From: Piliocolobus tephrosceles
Taxonomy: Eukaryota; Chordata; Mammalia; Primates; Cercopithecidae
Direction of reading: 5' to 3'
DNA length: 64,000 nucleotides
NCBI RefSeq assembly: GCF_002776525.5
Contig: NC_045436.1
Span: 157,478,666-157,542,665 of the forward strand
Shown here piece after piece: positions 23,724 through 35,278 of this stretch. The number at the start of each line of letters is the position of its first letter. Within the stretch, counting starts at the first letter, position 1. Below the pieces are notes generated by a model. The model was given only the letters and a program-made list of their open reading frames with translations. It was not told the origin of the DNA and did not search any database. Position numbers and translations under genes: made by a program.

Positions 23724-24267
23724 TGTGATGGTTAATACTGAGTGTCAACTTGATTGGACTGAAGGATGGAAAGTATTGTCCCTGGGTGTCTGTAAGGATG
23801 CTGCCAAAGGAGATTAACATTTGACTCAGTGGACTGGGAAAGGCAGATGTACTCTCAATCTGGGTGGCCATCATATAATCAGCTGCCAGTGCAGCTAGGA
23901 TAAAAGCAGGCCAAGGGACATGGAAGGACTAGACTGGCTGAATCTTCTGGCCTCCACCTTTTTCCAGTGCTGGATGCTTCCTGCTCTCGAACGCTGGACC
24001 AGATTCTTCAGCTTTTGGACTCTTGGACCTACACCAGTGGTTAACAAGGGGCTCTCGGGCCTTTGTCCACAGACTGAAGGCTGCACTATCAGCTTCCCTA
24101 CTTTTCAGATTTTGGGACTCAGGCTGGCTTTTTTGTTCCTTAGCTTGCAGAGGGCCTATTGTGAGTCTTCACCTTGTGACTGTGTGAATCAATTCTCCTT
24201 AATAAACTCCCTTTCATATATACATCCATCCTATTAGTCCTGTCTCTAGATAACCCTGACTAATACA
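23724..24267 (+). mobile_element. MLT2A-type ERVL LTR, plus strand, complete
   Basis: TGTGATGGTTAATACTGAGT at the start and AACCCTGACTAATACA at the end are both LTR termini. Between them, GATTAACATTTGACTCAGTG, CAATCTGGGTGGCCATCATA, GCTGGATGCTTCCTGCTCTC and TTAATAAACTCCCTTT follow MLT2A in order. The right flank TCCAG is the L1 target sequence. An open frame of 105 codons (23920-24237) lies inside the LTR and is not a gene. Confidence 0.85.
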
Positions 24268-26318
24268 TCCAGTCTATCATTGACGGGCATTTAAGTTGTT
24301 TCCATGTCTTTGCTATTGCAAATTGTGCTGCAATGACCATACATGTGTATGTGTCTTTATAATAGAATGATTTATATTTCACTGGGTATATATACCCAGT
24401 CATGAGATTACTGAGTCAAGTGGCATTTCTGTCTTGAGGTCTTTGCGGAATCGCCCCACTGTCTTCCACAGTGACTAATTACACTTCCACTAACAGTGTA
24501 TAAAGTGTTCCATTTTCTCTCCAACATAGTCAGCATCTCTTATTTTTTGACTTTTTAATAATAGCCATTCTGACTAGTGTTAGATGGTATCTCTTTGCGG
24601 TTTTGATTTGCATTTCTCTAATGATCAGTGATGTCGAGCTTTTTTCCATATATTTGTTGGTCACATGTATATCTTCTTGTTTTTTAAAAATTTAACTTTA
24701 TTTTAAGTTCCAGGATACATATGCAGGACATGCAGATATGTTACATAGATTAACATGTGCCATGGTACTTTGCATTATCTATTTTTCCTGATGCTCTTTC
24801 TCCCCTCGATCCCCTGAGAGTCCCTGGTGTGTGTTGTTACCCTCCCTGTGTCCCTGTGTTCTCATGGTTCAGCTGCCACTTATGAGTAAGGGAACATGTG
24901 GTGTTTGGTTTTCTGTTCCTGTGTTCATTTGCTATGGACGATGACTTCCAGTTCCATCCACGTCCTTGCAAGAGACATGATCTCATTCCTCTTTATGACT
25001 GCATAGTATTCTATTGTGCATATGTACCACATTTTCTTTACTCAGTCTATTATTGATGGGCATTTGGGTTGATTCTATGTCTTTGCTATTGTGAATAGTG
25101 CTGCAATAAGCATATGTGCATATGTATCTTTAAAACAGAATGATTTATATTCCTTTGAGTATATACCCAGTAAAGGGATTGGTGAGTCAAATGATATTTG
25201 TGATTTTAGATCCTTGAGGAATTGTCACACTGTCTTTGAAATAGTTAAACTAATTTACATTCCCACCAAAGTGTAAAAGCATTCGTATTTCTCCATAGCC
25301 TTGCCAGCATTTGTTGTTACTTGACTTTTTGATAATGGCCATTCTGACTGGCATGAGATGGTATCTCATTATGGTTTTAATTCATATGTCTCTAATGACC
25401 AGTGATGTTGAGCTTTCATTGATGTTTGTTGGCTGCAGAAATGTCTTCTTTTGAGAAGTTTTTGTTCATGTACTTTGTCTACTTTTTGCTGGGGTTGTTT
25501 ATTTTTATCTTGTAAATTTGTTTAGGTTCCTTGCAGATTCTAGATATTAGATCTTTGTCAGATGGATAGACTGCAAAAATTTACTCCCATTCCACAGATT
25601 GTCTGTTCACTCTGATGATAGTTTCTTTTGTTGTGTGGAAGCCGTTCAGTTAATTAGGTCCCAAATGTCAAAAATGTCAAATTCTGCATATGGCTAGCCA
25701 GTTATCTTGCATTTGCAGTGTTGCAAAATTTGCAGTGTAAATTTTTCATTTGCATTCACAATTGTTGCAATTGCTTTTGATATTTTTGTCATGAAATCTT
25801 TGCTGGTGCCTATGACCTGAATGGTTTTGCCCAGCTTTTTTTCTAGGGTTTACATAGTTTTGGGTTTTACACTTAAGTCTTTAATCTATCTTTAGCTAAT
25901 TTTTGTATAATGTGTAAGAAAGAGTCCAGTTTCAATTTTCTGCATACGTCTAGCCAGTGTTCACACCACCACTTATTAAATAGAGAATTCTTTCCTTATT
26001 GTTTGTGTGTGTCAGACTTGTTGAGATCAGATGGTTGTAGATGTGTGATCTTATTTCTGAGTTCTCTTTTCTGTTCCATTGGTCTATGTGTCTCTTTTGG
26101 TACTGGTGCCATGCTCTTTTGGTTACTGTAGCCTTTTAATGTAGTTTGAGGTCAGGTAGCATGATGTTTTCAGCTTTGTTCTTTTTGCTTAGGATTGTCT
26201 TGGCTATATGGGTTGTTCTATGGTTCCAAATGAATTTTAAAGTAGTTTGTTCTAATTCTGTGAAGAACATCAATGGTAGTTTAATGGGAATAGCATTTAA
26301 TCTGTAAATTACTTTGTA

Positions 26319-27637
26319 CAGAGGTACAAAGAGGATCTGGTGCCATTCCTTCTGAAACTATTCCAAACAATTGAAAAGGAGGAACTTCTCCCTAACTTAT
26401 TTTATGAGGCCAGCATCATCCTGATACCAAAATCTGGCAGAGATACAACAAAAAAAGAAAACATAATTCCAATATCCCTGATAAACAGCAATGCAAAAAT
26501 CCTCAATAAAATACTGACAAACCAAATCCAGCAGCACATTAAAAAGCTTATCCACCAGGATCAAGTTGACTTCATCCCTGAAATGCAAGGCTGGTTCAAC
26601 ATAAGCAAATCAACAAACATAGTTGATCACATAAATAGAACTAACAACAAAGAACACATGATTATCTCCATAGATGTAGAAAAGGCCTTCAATAAAATTT
26701 AACATCCCTTCATGTTAAAAATTGTCAATAAACTAGGTATTGATGGAACATATCTCAAAATATTAAGAGTCATCTGTGACAAACCTACAGCCAAGAGCAT
26801 ACTGAATGGGCAAATGTTGGAAGCATTTCCTTTGAAAACTGGCACAAGACAAGGATGTCCTCTCTCATCACTCCTATTCAACATATTATTGGAAGTTTTG
26901 ATCAGGGCAATCAGGCAAGAGAAAAAAAAATAAAGGATATTCAAATAGGAAGACAGGAAGTCAAATTATCTCTGTTTGCAGATGACATGATCCTATATCT
27001 AGAAAACCCCATCATCTCAACCCCAAAGCTTCTTTTTTCTTATTTTTGTTTTTGTTTATGAGATGGAGTTTCATTCTTGTTGCCCAGGCTGGAGTACAGT
27101 GGCACGATCTCGACTCACTATGACTTCCACCTCCCAGGTTCAAGTGATTCTCCTGCATCAGCCTCCCGAGTAGCTGGGATTACAGGTGCCCACCACCATG
27201 TATGGTTATTTTTTTGTATTTTTAGAAGAGACAGCTTTTCATCATGTTGGCCAGGCTAGTCTCAAACTCCTGACCTCAGGTGATCTGCCTGCCTGGACCT
27301 CCCAAAGTGCTGGGGCTACAGGCATGAGCAACTGTGCCCAGCTGAGCCCAAAACCTTCTTAAGCTGATAAGCAAATTCAGCAAAGCCTTAGGATACAAAA
27401 TCAATATGCAAAAATCACAAGCATTCCTGTACAATAACAATAGATAAGCAGAGAGCCAAATCATCTATGAAAACCGATTTACAATTGTTACAAAGAGAAT
27501 AAAATACCTAGGAATACAGCTAACGAAGTACATGAAGGAAACTTTCAAGGAGAACTACAAACCACTGCTCAAGGAAATAAGAGTGGACACAAACAAATGG
27601 AAAAATATTTCATGCTTGTGGATAGGAAGAATCAGTA
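26319..27637 (+). pseudogene. L1 ORF2 reverse transcriptase remnant (inverted 5' segment)
   Basis: Forward translation gives the L1 RT domain in pieces: a 120-codon stretch at 26340-26702 (fingers and palm start), a second at 26712-26933, and one at 26855-27061 with the catalytic SLFADDMILY motif. Frameshifts and stops separate them, and an Alu at 27034-27342 cuts the domain just after the FADD motif. The remainder resumes at 27347. Confidence 0.85.
27034..27342 (-). mobile_element. Alu (AluS-like), minus strand, inside the inner L1
   Basis: GAGATGGAGTTTCATTCTTG, GCCCAGGCTGGAGTACAGTG and AAAGTGCTGGGGCTACAGGC mark a full reversed Alu. It is flanked by imperfect copies of L1 target sequence, CCCAAAGCTTCTT (27022) and CCCAAAACCTTCTT (27347), the target duplication. 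Confidence 0.93.
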
Positions 27638-29020
27638 ACATGTATGTCATATTCGAAAAGTATCTGTTCATGTCGTTTATCCACCTTTTAATGGGATTGC
27701 CTTTTTCTTGTAAATTTAATTTCCGTATAGATGCTGGATATTAGACCTTTTGTAAGATGTATAGTTTGCAAAGTTTTTCTCCCAGTCTGTAGGTTGTCTG
27801 TTTACTCTGTTGATAGTTTCTCTTGTGCTGCAGAAGCTCTTTAGTTTAATTAGATCTTATTTTTCCATTTTTACTTGTGTTGCAATTGCTTTTGGAGTCA
27901 TTTGCACAAAATCTTTGCCAGTGCTTATGTTCTCAATGGTATTGCCTGGGTTGTCTTCCAAGGTTGTTATAGTTTTGAGTTTTATGTTTAAGTCTTTAAT
28001 ACATCTTGAGTTAATTTTTGTGTATGGTGTAAGGAAGGGGTTCAGTTCCAATTTTCTGCATATAGCTAGCCAGTTATCTTAGCACCATTTATTTAATAGA
28101 GAATATTTTCCCCTATACTTTTTTTGGTCAGATTTTAAAAGATTAGATAGTTGTAGATATCTGGTCTTATTTCTTGGTTTTCTATTCTGTTCAATTGGTC
28201 TATGTGTCTGTTCCTGCACCAGTACCATGTTGTTTCAATTACTATAGCCCTGCAGTATAATTTGAAGTCTGGCAGAGTAATGCCTTGAGCCTTGTTCTTT
28301 TTGCTTAGTATTGTCATGGCTATTTGGACTCTTTTTTGGTTCCATATGAATTTTAAAATATTTTTCTATTTTGGTGAAGAATGTCAGTGGTAATTTTGTG
28401 GGAATAGCATTTAATTTATAAATTACTTTGGGCAGTGTGCAGTATGGCCATTTTAGTGATATTGATTCTTCTTATTCATGAGCATGAAATGTTTTCCATT
28501 TGTTTGTGTCATCTCTGATTTCTTGGAGCAGTGGTTTGTATTTCTCCTTGTAGAGATCTTTCACCTTGCTGTTTAACTGTATTCACAGATATTTTATCAT
28601 TTCTGTAGGTATTATAAATGGAATTGCATTCCTGATTTAACTTTCAGCTTGACTGTTGTTAGTGTATAGGAATGTTGGTAATTTTTGCACGTTGATTTTG
28701 TATCCCAGGACTTTGCTGAAGTTGATTATCAGCTTAAGGTGCTTTTGGGCTGAGACTCTGAGGTTTGCTAGATATAGAACTGTGCCAACTGCAAACAGGG
28801 ATAGCTTGACTTTCTTTTTGTCTATTTAAATGTACTCTACTTCTTTCTCCTGCCTAACTGCCCTGGCCAGAACTTCCAATACTATGTTGAATAGGAGTGG
28901 TGAGAGAAGGTATGCTGGTCTTGTGCCAGTTTTCAAGGGGAATATTTCCTTCTATTGACTATTCAGTATAATGTTGGCTGTGGGGTTGTCATAGATGACT
29001 TATTATTTTGAGGTATGTTC

Positions 29021-29336
29021 CTTCCAAACTCAATTCCATCACCTCCTATATGCTCTATCTATAAAAAATCTGCTGTTCCTTTTTTACTTTGCCATGTACA
29101 TTTTATATACCTCTGCTATATAATTTAGCACAATTAGGTTCATTATTAATGCCTTTTAAACATTTGTGGAGTTTTCTCTATTATGTTTTGAAGTCTATGA
29201 GAGTTTATTATTCACATTTTCTTTCCAAAACTTCATACATGTTGTGAATGCTTCACATGTAATATTAACCAAAATGCTGAGAGGCAATATTTCGTAAGTG
29301 CTTTGTTTTTTATCTTTTTGCTTTTCAGTCAATGAA
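29021..29336. other. Single-copy DNA
   Basis: No recognised element. Confidence 0.4.
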
Positions 29337-29450
29337 TTAATGCAAGCTCTATGAGAAAGGAACATGATTACTCTTGATCTCCAGTGAATTGACAACCCTT
29401 AGCATAAGAGCGGCTAGCACACTTTAGGCATTTGATACGTGTCTTGAACA
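29337..29450 (+). mobile_element. L2/MIR3-type 3' end relic
   Basis: TTAATGCAAGCTCTATGAGA then GCTAGCACACTTTAGGCATT-TGATACGTG follow the L2 3' terminal pattern (TAAGCTCCATGAGGGCAGGG … GGCACATAGTAGGCGCTCAA). Confidence 0.4.
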
Positions 29451-30681
29451 ATACTGTGAGTATATGACTGAAGCACTGAGATGGTGTAGTGTAATAAAAT
29501 ATTTGAATAGGGTGATGAATAAGGAAAAATAAGAAAGAAACAAACAGTTATGCAAGAAATAGAAGTAAGTCAACATACTGAAAGAATATCAATAATGAAA
29601 AAAATAAAGAGACTGTCAAAATACCTGTAATTTTGTACCAACTCCTCAATGAGAAAAAAATAATTACCATCTTCATGTCCACACTAATATTCATGGGATA
29701 GAGGAAGATCATGGTTTGAGTTTTCAGCATGTAGAGTCTTTGGTAAAAGTTAAATAAAGTAATTAGGATACCCAAAGCTGAAAATAGACTTAATTCCATT
29801 AGGAAAAATCAATCCAAGTTTAATAAGAGAAAAATTTGGTAAATATTTTCAAAACGAAGGCAAAATGTTAAATATTTGAAATGGTGAATATGTTAATTAG
29901 CTTGATTTCTTTTCAATTGTATTAGAGTGTCATAGCATCCCTTTTTAGCCCATAAATATATACAATTATAATTTTTCAATATATAATAACAATTTTTTAA
30001 AAAGCATGACAATGGCAGTTTCTAATACATATCTAATATTTTACAAATACTTATAAGTAAATGAATGAATGACATCAGTGTGAGCACACACATCAAAAAT
30101 ATGCTTATTTATAACCAATTTGTTTCCCTTGTATGCTTTAAAAAATAGGAGAGAGTTTCTCAGTTTCTCCTTTCTTTTTCCCTGTCATCTCTCCTTGTGG
30201 GGGAAAAAATGACTGTTAATTTACATAATAAGTGGGTGAGGTGGGCAGGAATAAAAACTTCTCAGAGAGTTTTAAATGAAACAGAAAAAAAAATAAAAGG
30301 AGGTTTACAGTGCAAGAGACATGAAAAAGGAGGATTTTGAAAAGTATTTCAGGAGAGGCAACAAACCACACAATTTAAGCCCCTGGGACTTAAGGAAAGT
30401 AGGGCCACTGATTTTAATTGAAGTTCAGTAGGAATTAATGTTGACGGGATGTTAGGTAGAGAAAAGTATCCTCATTCCATGCAATTCCTATAAATGTTTG
30501 AGTTTGTTATTATTCTATTATGTTTAATAGAATTTTTTAAATATTTGGAATTACATTAAATTAAATGAAAAGTTTAATAAAATTATTTTTCCTTTCAATT
30601 TATCTCTCTAAATGATAATTTTATGACAGTGCCTTCCTCTATTACCTTTGTAGGAACAAAAAAAAATTAATTACAGCTTTG
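29451..30681. other. Single-copy AT-rich DNA
   Basis: No repeat family or gene recognised. ORFs of about 60-83 codons here are unsupported. Confidence 0.4.
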
Positions 30682-30708
30682 CGTGTGTGTGTGTGTATGT
30701 GTGTGTGC
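30682..30708. repeat. (GT)n microsatellite
   Basis: A GT run of about 13 units with one TATG interruption. Confidence 0.93.
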
Positions 30709-31230
30709 TGTGACTAGCTTTTTTGCCCTTCATAGCAACATTGAGCAGAAGGTATACAGATTTTTATATAACCCCTCTCTCCTTACACACAAACCTCCCC
30801 CACTTTCAACATCCTTCACCAGAGTGATACATTTGTTACAATGGATTAACCTACTTTGAAATACCATTATCACCCAAAGTCTGTAGTTTACATTAGGGTT
30901 ATCTCTAGGTGTTGTATGCTGTAGGTTTTGGCAAATGTGTAATGATATGCATCCACCATTATATAACATATGGAATAGTTTTACTGTCCTACAAATACTC
31001 TGTGCTCTGCCTATTTATCTCTTCCTCCCGCCTCCCCACCCACCAACTTGTGGCAATCATTTATCTTTTTACTGCCTCCATAGTTTTGCCTTTTATAGAC
31101 TGTCATATGATTGGAATCATACACCACATAGCCTTTTCAGAATAACTTCTTTCACTTAATGATATGCATTTAAGTTTTCTCTGTTTTCTCATGGCTTGAT
31201 AGTTTATTCTGTGTTTTCTTTTTTCATTTG

Positions 31231-31541
31231 TTTTTTTATTTTGTTTTGTTTTTGTTTTTGAGACAGAGTCTCCCTCTGTTGCCCAGGCTGGAGTGAGGTG
31301 GCATAATCTGGGCTCACTGCAACCTCCCCCTCCAGGATTCAAGTGATTCTCCTCCCTCAGTCTCCCTAGGAGCTGGGATTACAAGCGCTTGCCACCACAC
31401 CTGGATAATTTTTGTGGTTTCTGTAGAGACAGAGTTTCACCATGCTGGCCAGGCTGGTCATGAACTCCTGACCTCAAGTGATCTGCCCACTTCGGTCTTC
31501 AAAAGTGTTGGGATTACAGGCGTGAGCCTCCCTGCCTGGCC
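31231..31541 (-). mobile_element. Alu (AluS/J intermediate), minus strand, in L1M
   Basis: TTTTTGAGACAGAGTCTCCC, GCCCAGGCTGGAGTGAGGTG and GGGATTACAGGCGTGAGCCT define a full reversed Alu. On both sides the L1M text is contiguous (…TTGATAG … AGTTCATTTCTTTTTAG…), so it is a simple insertion; flanking TTCATTT on each side is probably the target duplication. Confidence 0.93.
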
Positions 31542-34500
31542 TAGTTCATTTCTTTTTAGTGCTGAATAATATTCTGTTGTCTGGATATAACAGAGATAAC
31601 TTATCTATTCACCTACTGAAGGACATCCTGTTTGCTTCCAAGTTTGAGTAACTGTGAATAAAGCCTCTGTAAAATTTTGTGTACAGGTTTTTGTGTAGAC
31701 ATAATTATTTTACTTCTTTCAGTAAATACCAAGGAGTACAGTTGCTAGATTATATGGTAAGAGTATATTCAGTTTTGTCAGAAATTGCCACACTGTCTTC
31801 CAACGTGGCTGAGACATTTTGCATTCCCATCAGCAATGAATAAGGGGTTCCTGTGCTCCAAATTTTCTATAGCCTTTGGCGTCATCAGTGCTCCAAATTT
31901 TGACCATTCTAATAAATTCATAGTGGTACCTTATTGTTTTAATTTGCATTCATCAAATGGCATATGATGTGGAACATCTGTTTATATTCTTAGTTCCCAT
32001 GTATATATTTTCTTCAGTGAGGTGGCTTCAAGTCTTTGACTCATTTTTTAATATCTAGTTTTCATTTCCTTATTGTTGAATTTTAAGAGTTTTTTATCTA
32101 ACTTTTCCTTTTTATCAGTCATGTACTTTGCAAATATTTTCTCTCATCTGTGGCTTGTTGTTTTTTAATTCTTTATCAGTATCGTCTACAGAGCATAAAG
32201 TATTAATTTTAATAAAGGCCAGCTTATCAATTGCTTTTCATGAATTATCATTGGTGTTGTATCTGAAAACTCATTACCAAACCTGAGATCATCTACATTT
32301 TCTTGTGTGTTATCTTCTAGGAGTTTAAGGTTTGCATTTTATATTTACATCTATGATCCATTTAAGTTCATTTTTATGAAGGGTGTAAAGTCATTGTGCA
32401 AATTTATATTTTGCCTGTCGTTAGCCATTTGTTACAGTACAGTTTGTTGAAAATGTAACTTTTGCTTAACATGTTGCTTTTGCTTCTTTGTCAGAGATCA
32501 ATTTACTATACTTATCTGAGTCTATTTCTGGGATCTCAATTTTATTTCATTGATTTATTTGTCATTCTTTCACCAACAGAACACTGCCCTGATTACTGCA
32601 GCTTTGTAGTAAGTCTTGAAGTAGGGTAGAGTCAATCCTTCATCTTTCTGCTTCTTCAATATTTTGTTGGCATTTCTGAGTCTTTTCCTTCTTCATATAA
32701 ACTTTAAGAACAGTTTTCCAATATGCACAAGTAACTTGTAATTTAGATTTTGATTGCATTAAATCTAAAGATCATGGGAAGAACTGACATATGGACAATA
32801 TTGAGTCTTTTTATCCATGCAGATAGAACACCCCTTTATTTATTTAGATCTCTGATTTCTTTTTTCAGGAGTATGTAGTTATTAACCTTCAGAGTTTTGT
32901 ATGCTAGTATTTTCTCCTACAACCTTGCTATCATTACTTACAGTTACATGAGTTTTTTTTTATTGATTCCTTTGTATTTTATAGATACATATATATGATT
33001 ATGTCACCTGCAAATGAAGACAGTTTTATTTCTTTTTTCCAAAATAATACAGTATAAACTTTATTTTACTTTCTTGTCTTGCAGGACTTCCAAAACGATG
33101 TTGAAAATGAATGGTGAGAGGGGCCATCCTTGCCTTGTTCCTGATCTTAGTGGGAAAGCAATAAGTTTCTCAATATTAAGTATGATGTTGGCTGTGGCTT
33201 TTTTGGAGATATTTTTTGTCAAATTGAGGAAGTGCCCTTCTATTGCTAGTTTACTGAAAGTTTTATAATAAATTCATGTTAGATTTTGTTAAAAGCCTTT
33301 TCAGCATGTACTGATATGATCATGTGTTTTTCATTTTGAACCTATTGATACGATGGATTAAAATAATGGATTTTAGAATGTTCAATCATCCCTGTATACC
33401 TGAAATAAATCCCACTTGGTTGTGGTGTATAATTCTTTTTATACATTGTTGAATTCAATTTGCTAGCATTTTACTGGAGATGTGTACTTCTATCTTCATG
33501 AGAGACATTTGTCTGTAGTTTTCTTCTAAAAATGTCTTTGTCTGTTTTGCATATTAGGGTAATTCTGGCTTCATAGAACAAGGTAAGAACAACCTCTGCT
33601 TTATGTTCTAAAAAATGGTAGAAAATTGGTATAATTAGTTAAATCTTGGATAGAATTCACTAGTGAGCCCATCAGGGTCTGCTGCTTTCTGTTTTGAAAG
33701 GCTACTGGTTATAGATTCAGTTTATTTCATGCACAGGTTGTCTATTTCTTTTTGTATGAGTATTGGCAAACTGTGTCTTTCTAGATATTGGTCTGTTTCA
33801 TCTAGGTTATCAAATTTGTGGATTATAGTTGTTCACAATTTGCCTTTATTATATTTTTAATGTCCATGGGATTTGTAGTGATGCCTCCTCTTTCATTTCT
33901 AATACTGGAATTTGTTTCTTCTCTTATTTTCCCCACCCTTAGGTAACCTATCTGAAGGCTTATACATTTTATTGGTCTATTCAAATAATTGATTTTTTAA
34001 ATTTTCTCAATATTGATTTCCTTTTTTCAATTTTATATATTTCTGCTCTAATTATTATTATTACTTTTTATCTGATTACTTCAGAGAGAATTTTTCTCTA
34101 GCTTCCAAAAGTGGAAGCTTAGATTATTGGTTTTAGATCTTTCATCTTTCCTAATATATGTATTCAATGCTATAAATGTCTCTTTAAACAGTGCTTTTGT
34201 AACATCTCACAACAATTGATGTCTTCATTTTCATTTAGTTCAAAAAATATATATACATTTAAATTGCTCTTGAGATTTTTTTTTTTACTCATGTGCCAAT
34301 TAGAAGTGTATTACTTAATCTCTAGGTTTTGAATATTTTCTACCTGTCTTTCTGTTATTGATTTTTACTTTCATTCCATTGTGATCTGAGAGCAGACATT
34401 GTATGATTTCTAGTCCTGAAAATTTGTTAGATGTGTTTTATGTCCAAAAAGTGGCCTATCATGGTAAATGTTCCATGTGAGCTTGAGAAGAGATTGTATT

Positions 34501-34811
34501 CTGCTATTGTTAGATGAAGTAGTTGATAGATGTAAAATTATATCCTGTTGATTGATGGTGCTATGGCATTCAATTATGTCCTTACTGGCTTTCTTCTGGA
34601 TCTGTCCTTTTCTGATAGAGGGGTGTTAAGGTCTTCAAATATGATATGTATTCATATCAAATTCAAATTCAATTTCAAATAACACAATACCACTTCACAC
34701 TTAGTGCAAGTTCCTTATAATAAAAAAATTCTAATCTCTTCTTTCTGTTTTTTGTATCATTGCTTTCATTCATTTCATTTCTCTTATACAAAAGCATATA
34801 TAAAGACAGAG

Positions 34812-34831
34812 ATAGAGAGAGAGATAGATAC

Positions 34832-34879
<48 letters not shown>

Positions 34880-34888
34880 ATAGATAGA
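34812..34888. repeat. (GATA)n tetranucleotide repeat
   Basis: About 11 uninterrupted GATA units preceded by GAGA and GATAGATACATA variants. It lies where the L1M consensus reads CATAAGCATACATAATCG, so it arose inside the L1M. The reversed reading gives a Leu-Ser-Ile-Tyr repeat ORF (34675-34905), not a gene. Confidence 0.95.
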
Positions 34889-35227
34889 ACACAGCACATA
34901 AGCACACATAACCAAATACATTGTTGCTTTTATTTTGAACAAACTACTGGAAGAATTAAGAATAAGAAAAAAAGAGGTTTTATTTTACTTTCACTTATTC
35001 CTTCTATTGTTCTTTCTTTCATTACATACATTTGAACATTTGAGTTTATGACCTATATCATTTTCCTTCTCTCTAAAAAACTTTTTAAAAACATTTCTTG
35101 AAAGGCAATTCTACTGGCAACAAATTCCTTCAATGTTTATTTGTCTCATAAAGTTTTTATTTCTCCTCCATTATAATGGTTAATTTTGCAGGGTACAGAA
35201 TTTTAGCTTAGTAGTTTCTGGGGTTTT

Positions 35228-35278
35228 CTCTCTCTCCCTCTCTCTCTCTCTGTCTCTCTCTCTTTCTCTCTCTCCCTC
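35228..35278. repeat. (TC)n repeat inside L1M
   Basis: CTCTCTCTCC and similar pyrimidine dinucleotide text, with TGTCTC and TTTCTC interruptions. Confidence 0.9.

Larger units (their letters stand above)
24680..27637 (-). mobile_element. Inner L1 (L1PA type) with inverted 5' part (twin priming)
   Basis: Left segment 24680-26317 is reversed L1: poly-T, reversed 3' UTR (TTTTAAGTTCCAGGATACAT), then reversed ORF2 up to TAAATTACTTTG. At 26318 orientation flips: 26319-27637 is forward ORF2, from GAGGTACAAAGAGGATCTGG through the reverse transcriptase domain (FADDMI motif intact at about 26979-26996) to GGATAGGAAGAATCAG. In L1 coordinates the forward segment ends where the reversed one begins, so one 5'-truncated L1 was copied in two pieces. 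Flanks share an imperfect 17-18-bp duplication: ACATGTATATCTTCTTG (24663) and ACATGTATGTCATATTCG (27638). An Alu lies within the inverted part. Stops are common; no function is expected. Confidence 0.85.
22650..29020 (-). mobile_element. Outer L1 of the nest (L1PB/L1MA type), minus strand, three pieces
   Basis: Piece one (22650-23055) starts with a T-rich tract (reversed poly-A) and the reversed 3' UTR (GGTTTGTTACATAGGTAAAC, TCATGGGGGTTTGTTGTACA). Piece two (24268-24681) resumes with TCCAGTCTATCATTGACGGG and runs to the ORF2 C-terminal region. Piece three (27640-29020) resumes with TATCTGTTCATGTCG and continues through reversed ORF2 to the reverse transcriptase region, ending near TTTTGAGGTATGTTCC, where the element is 5'-truncated. 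Insertions fill the gaps: an LTR12/HERV9 plus MLT2A block (23059-24267) and a second L1 (24680-27640). ORF2 is full of stops. The 60-codon ORF at 28135-28317 is a fragment of it. Confidence 0.85.

Noticed and set aside
23920..24237. 105-codon ORF with an opposing 63-codon ORF
   Set aside because: Lies entirely within the MLT2A LTR.
34675..34905. ORF with a repeated Leu-Ser-Ile-Tyr pattern
   Set aside because: Translation of the GATA microsatellite.
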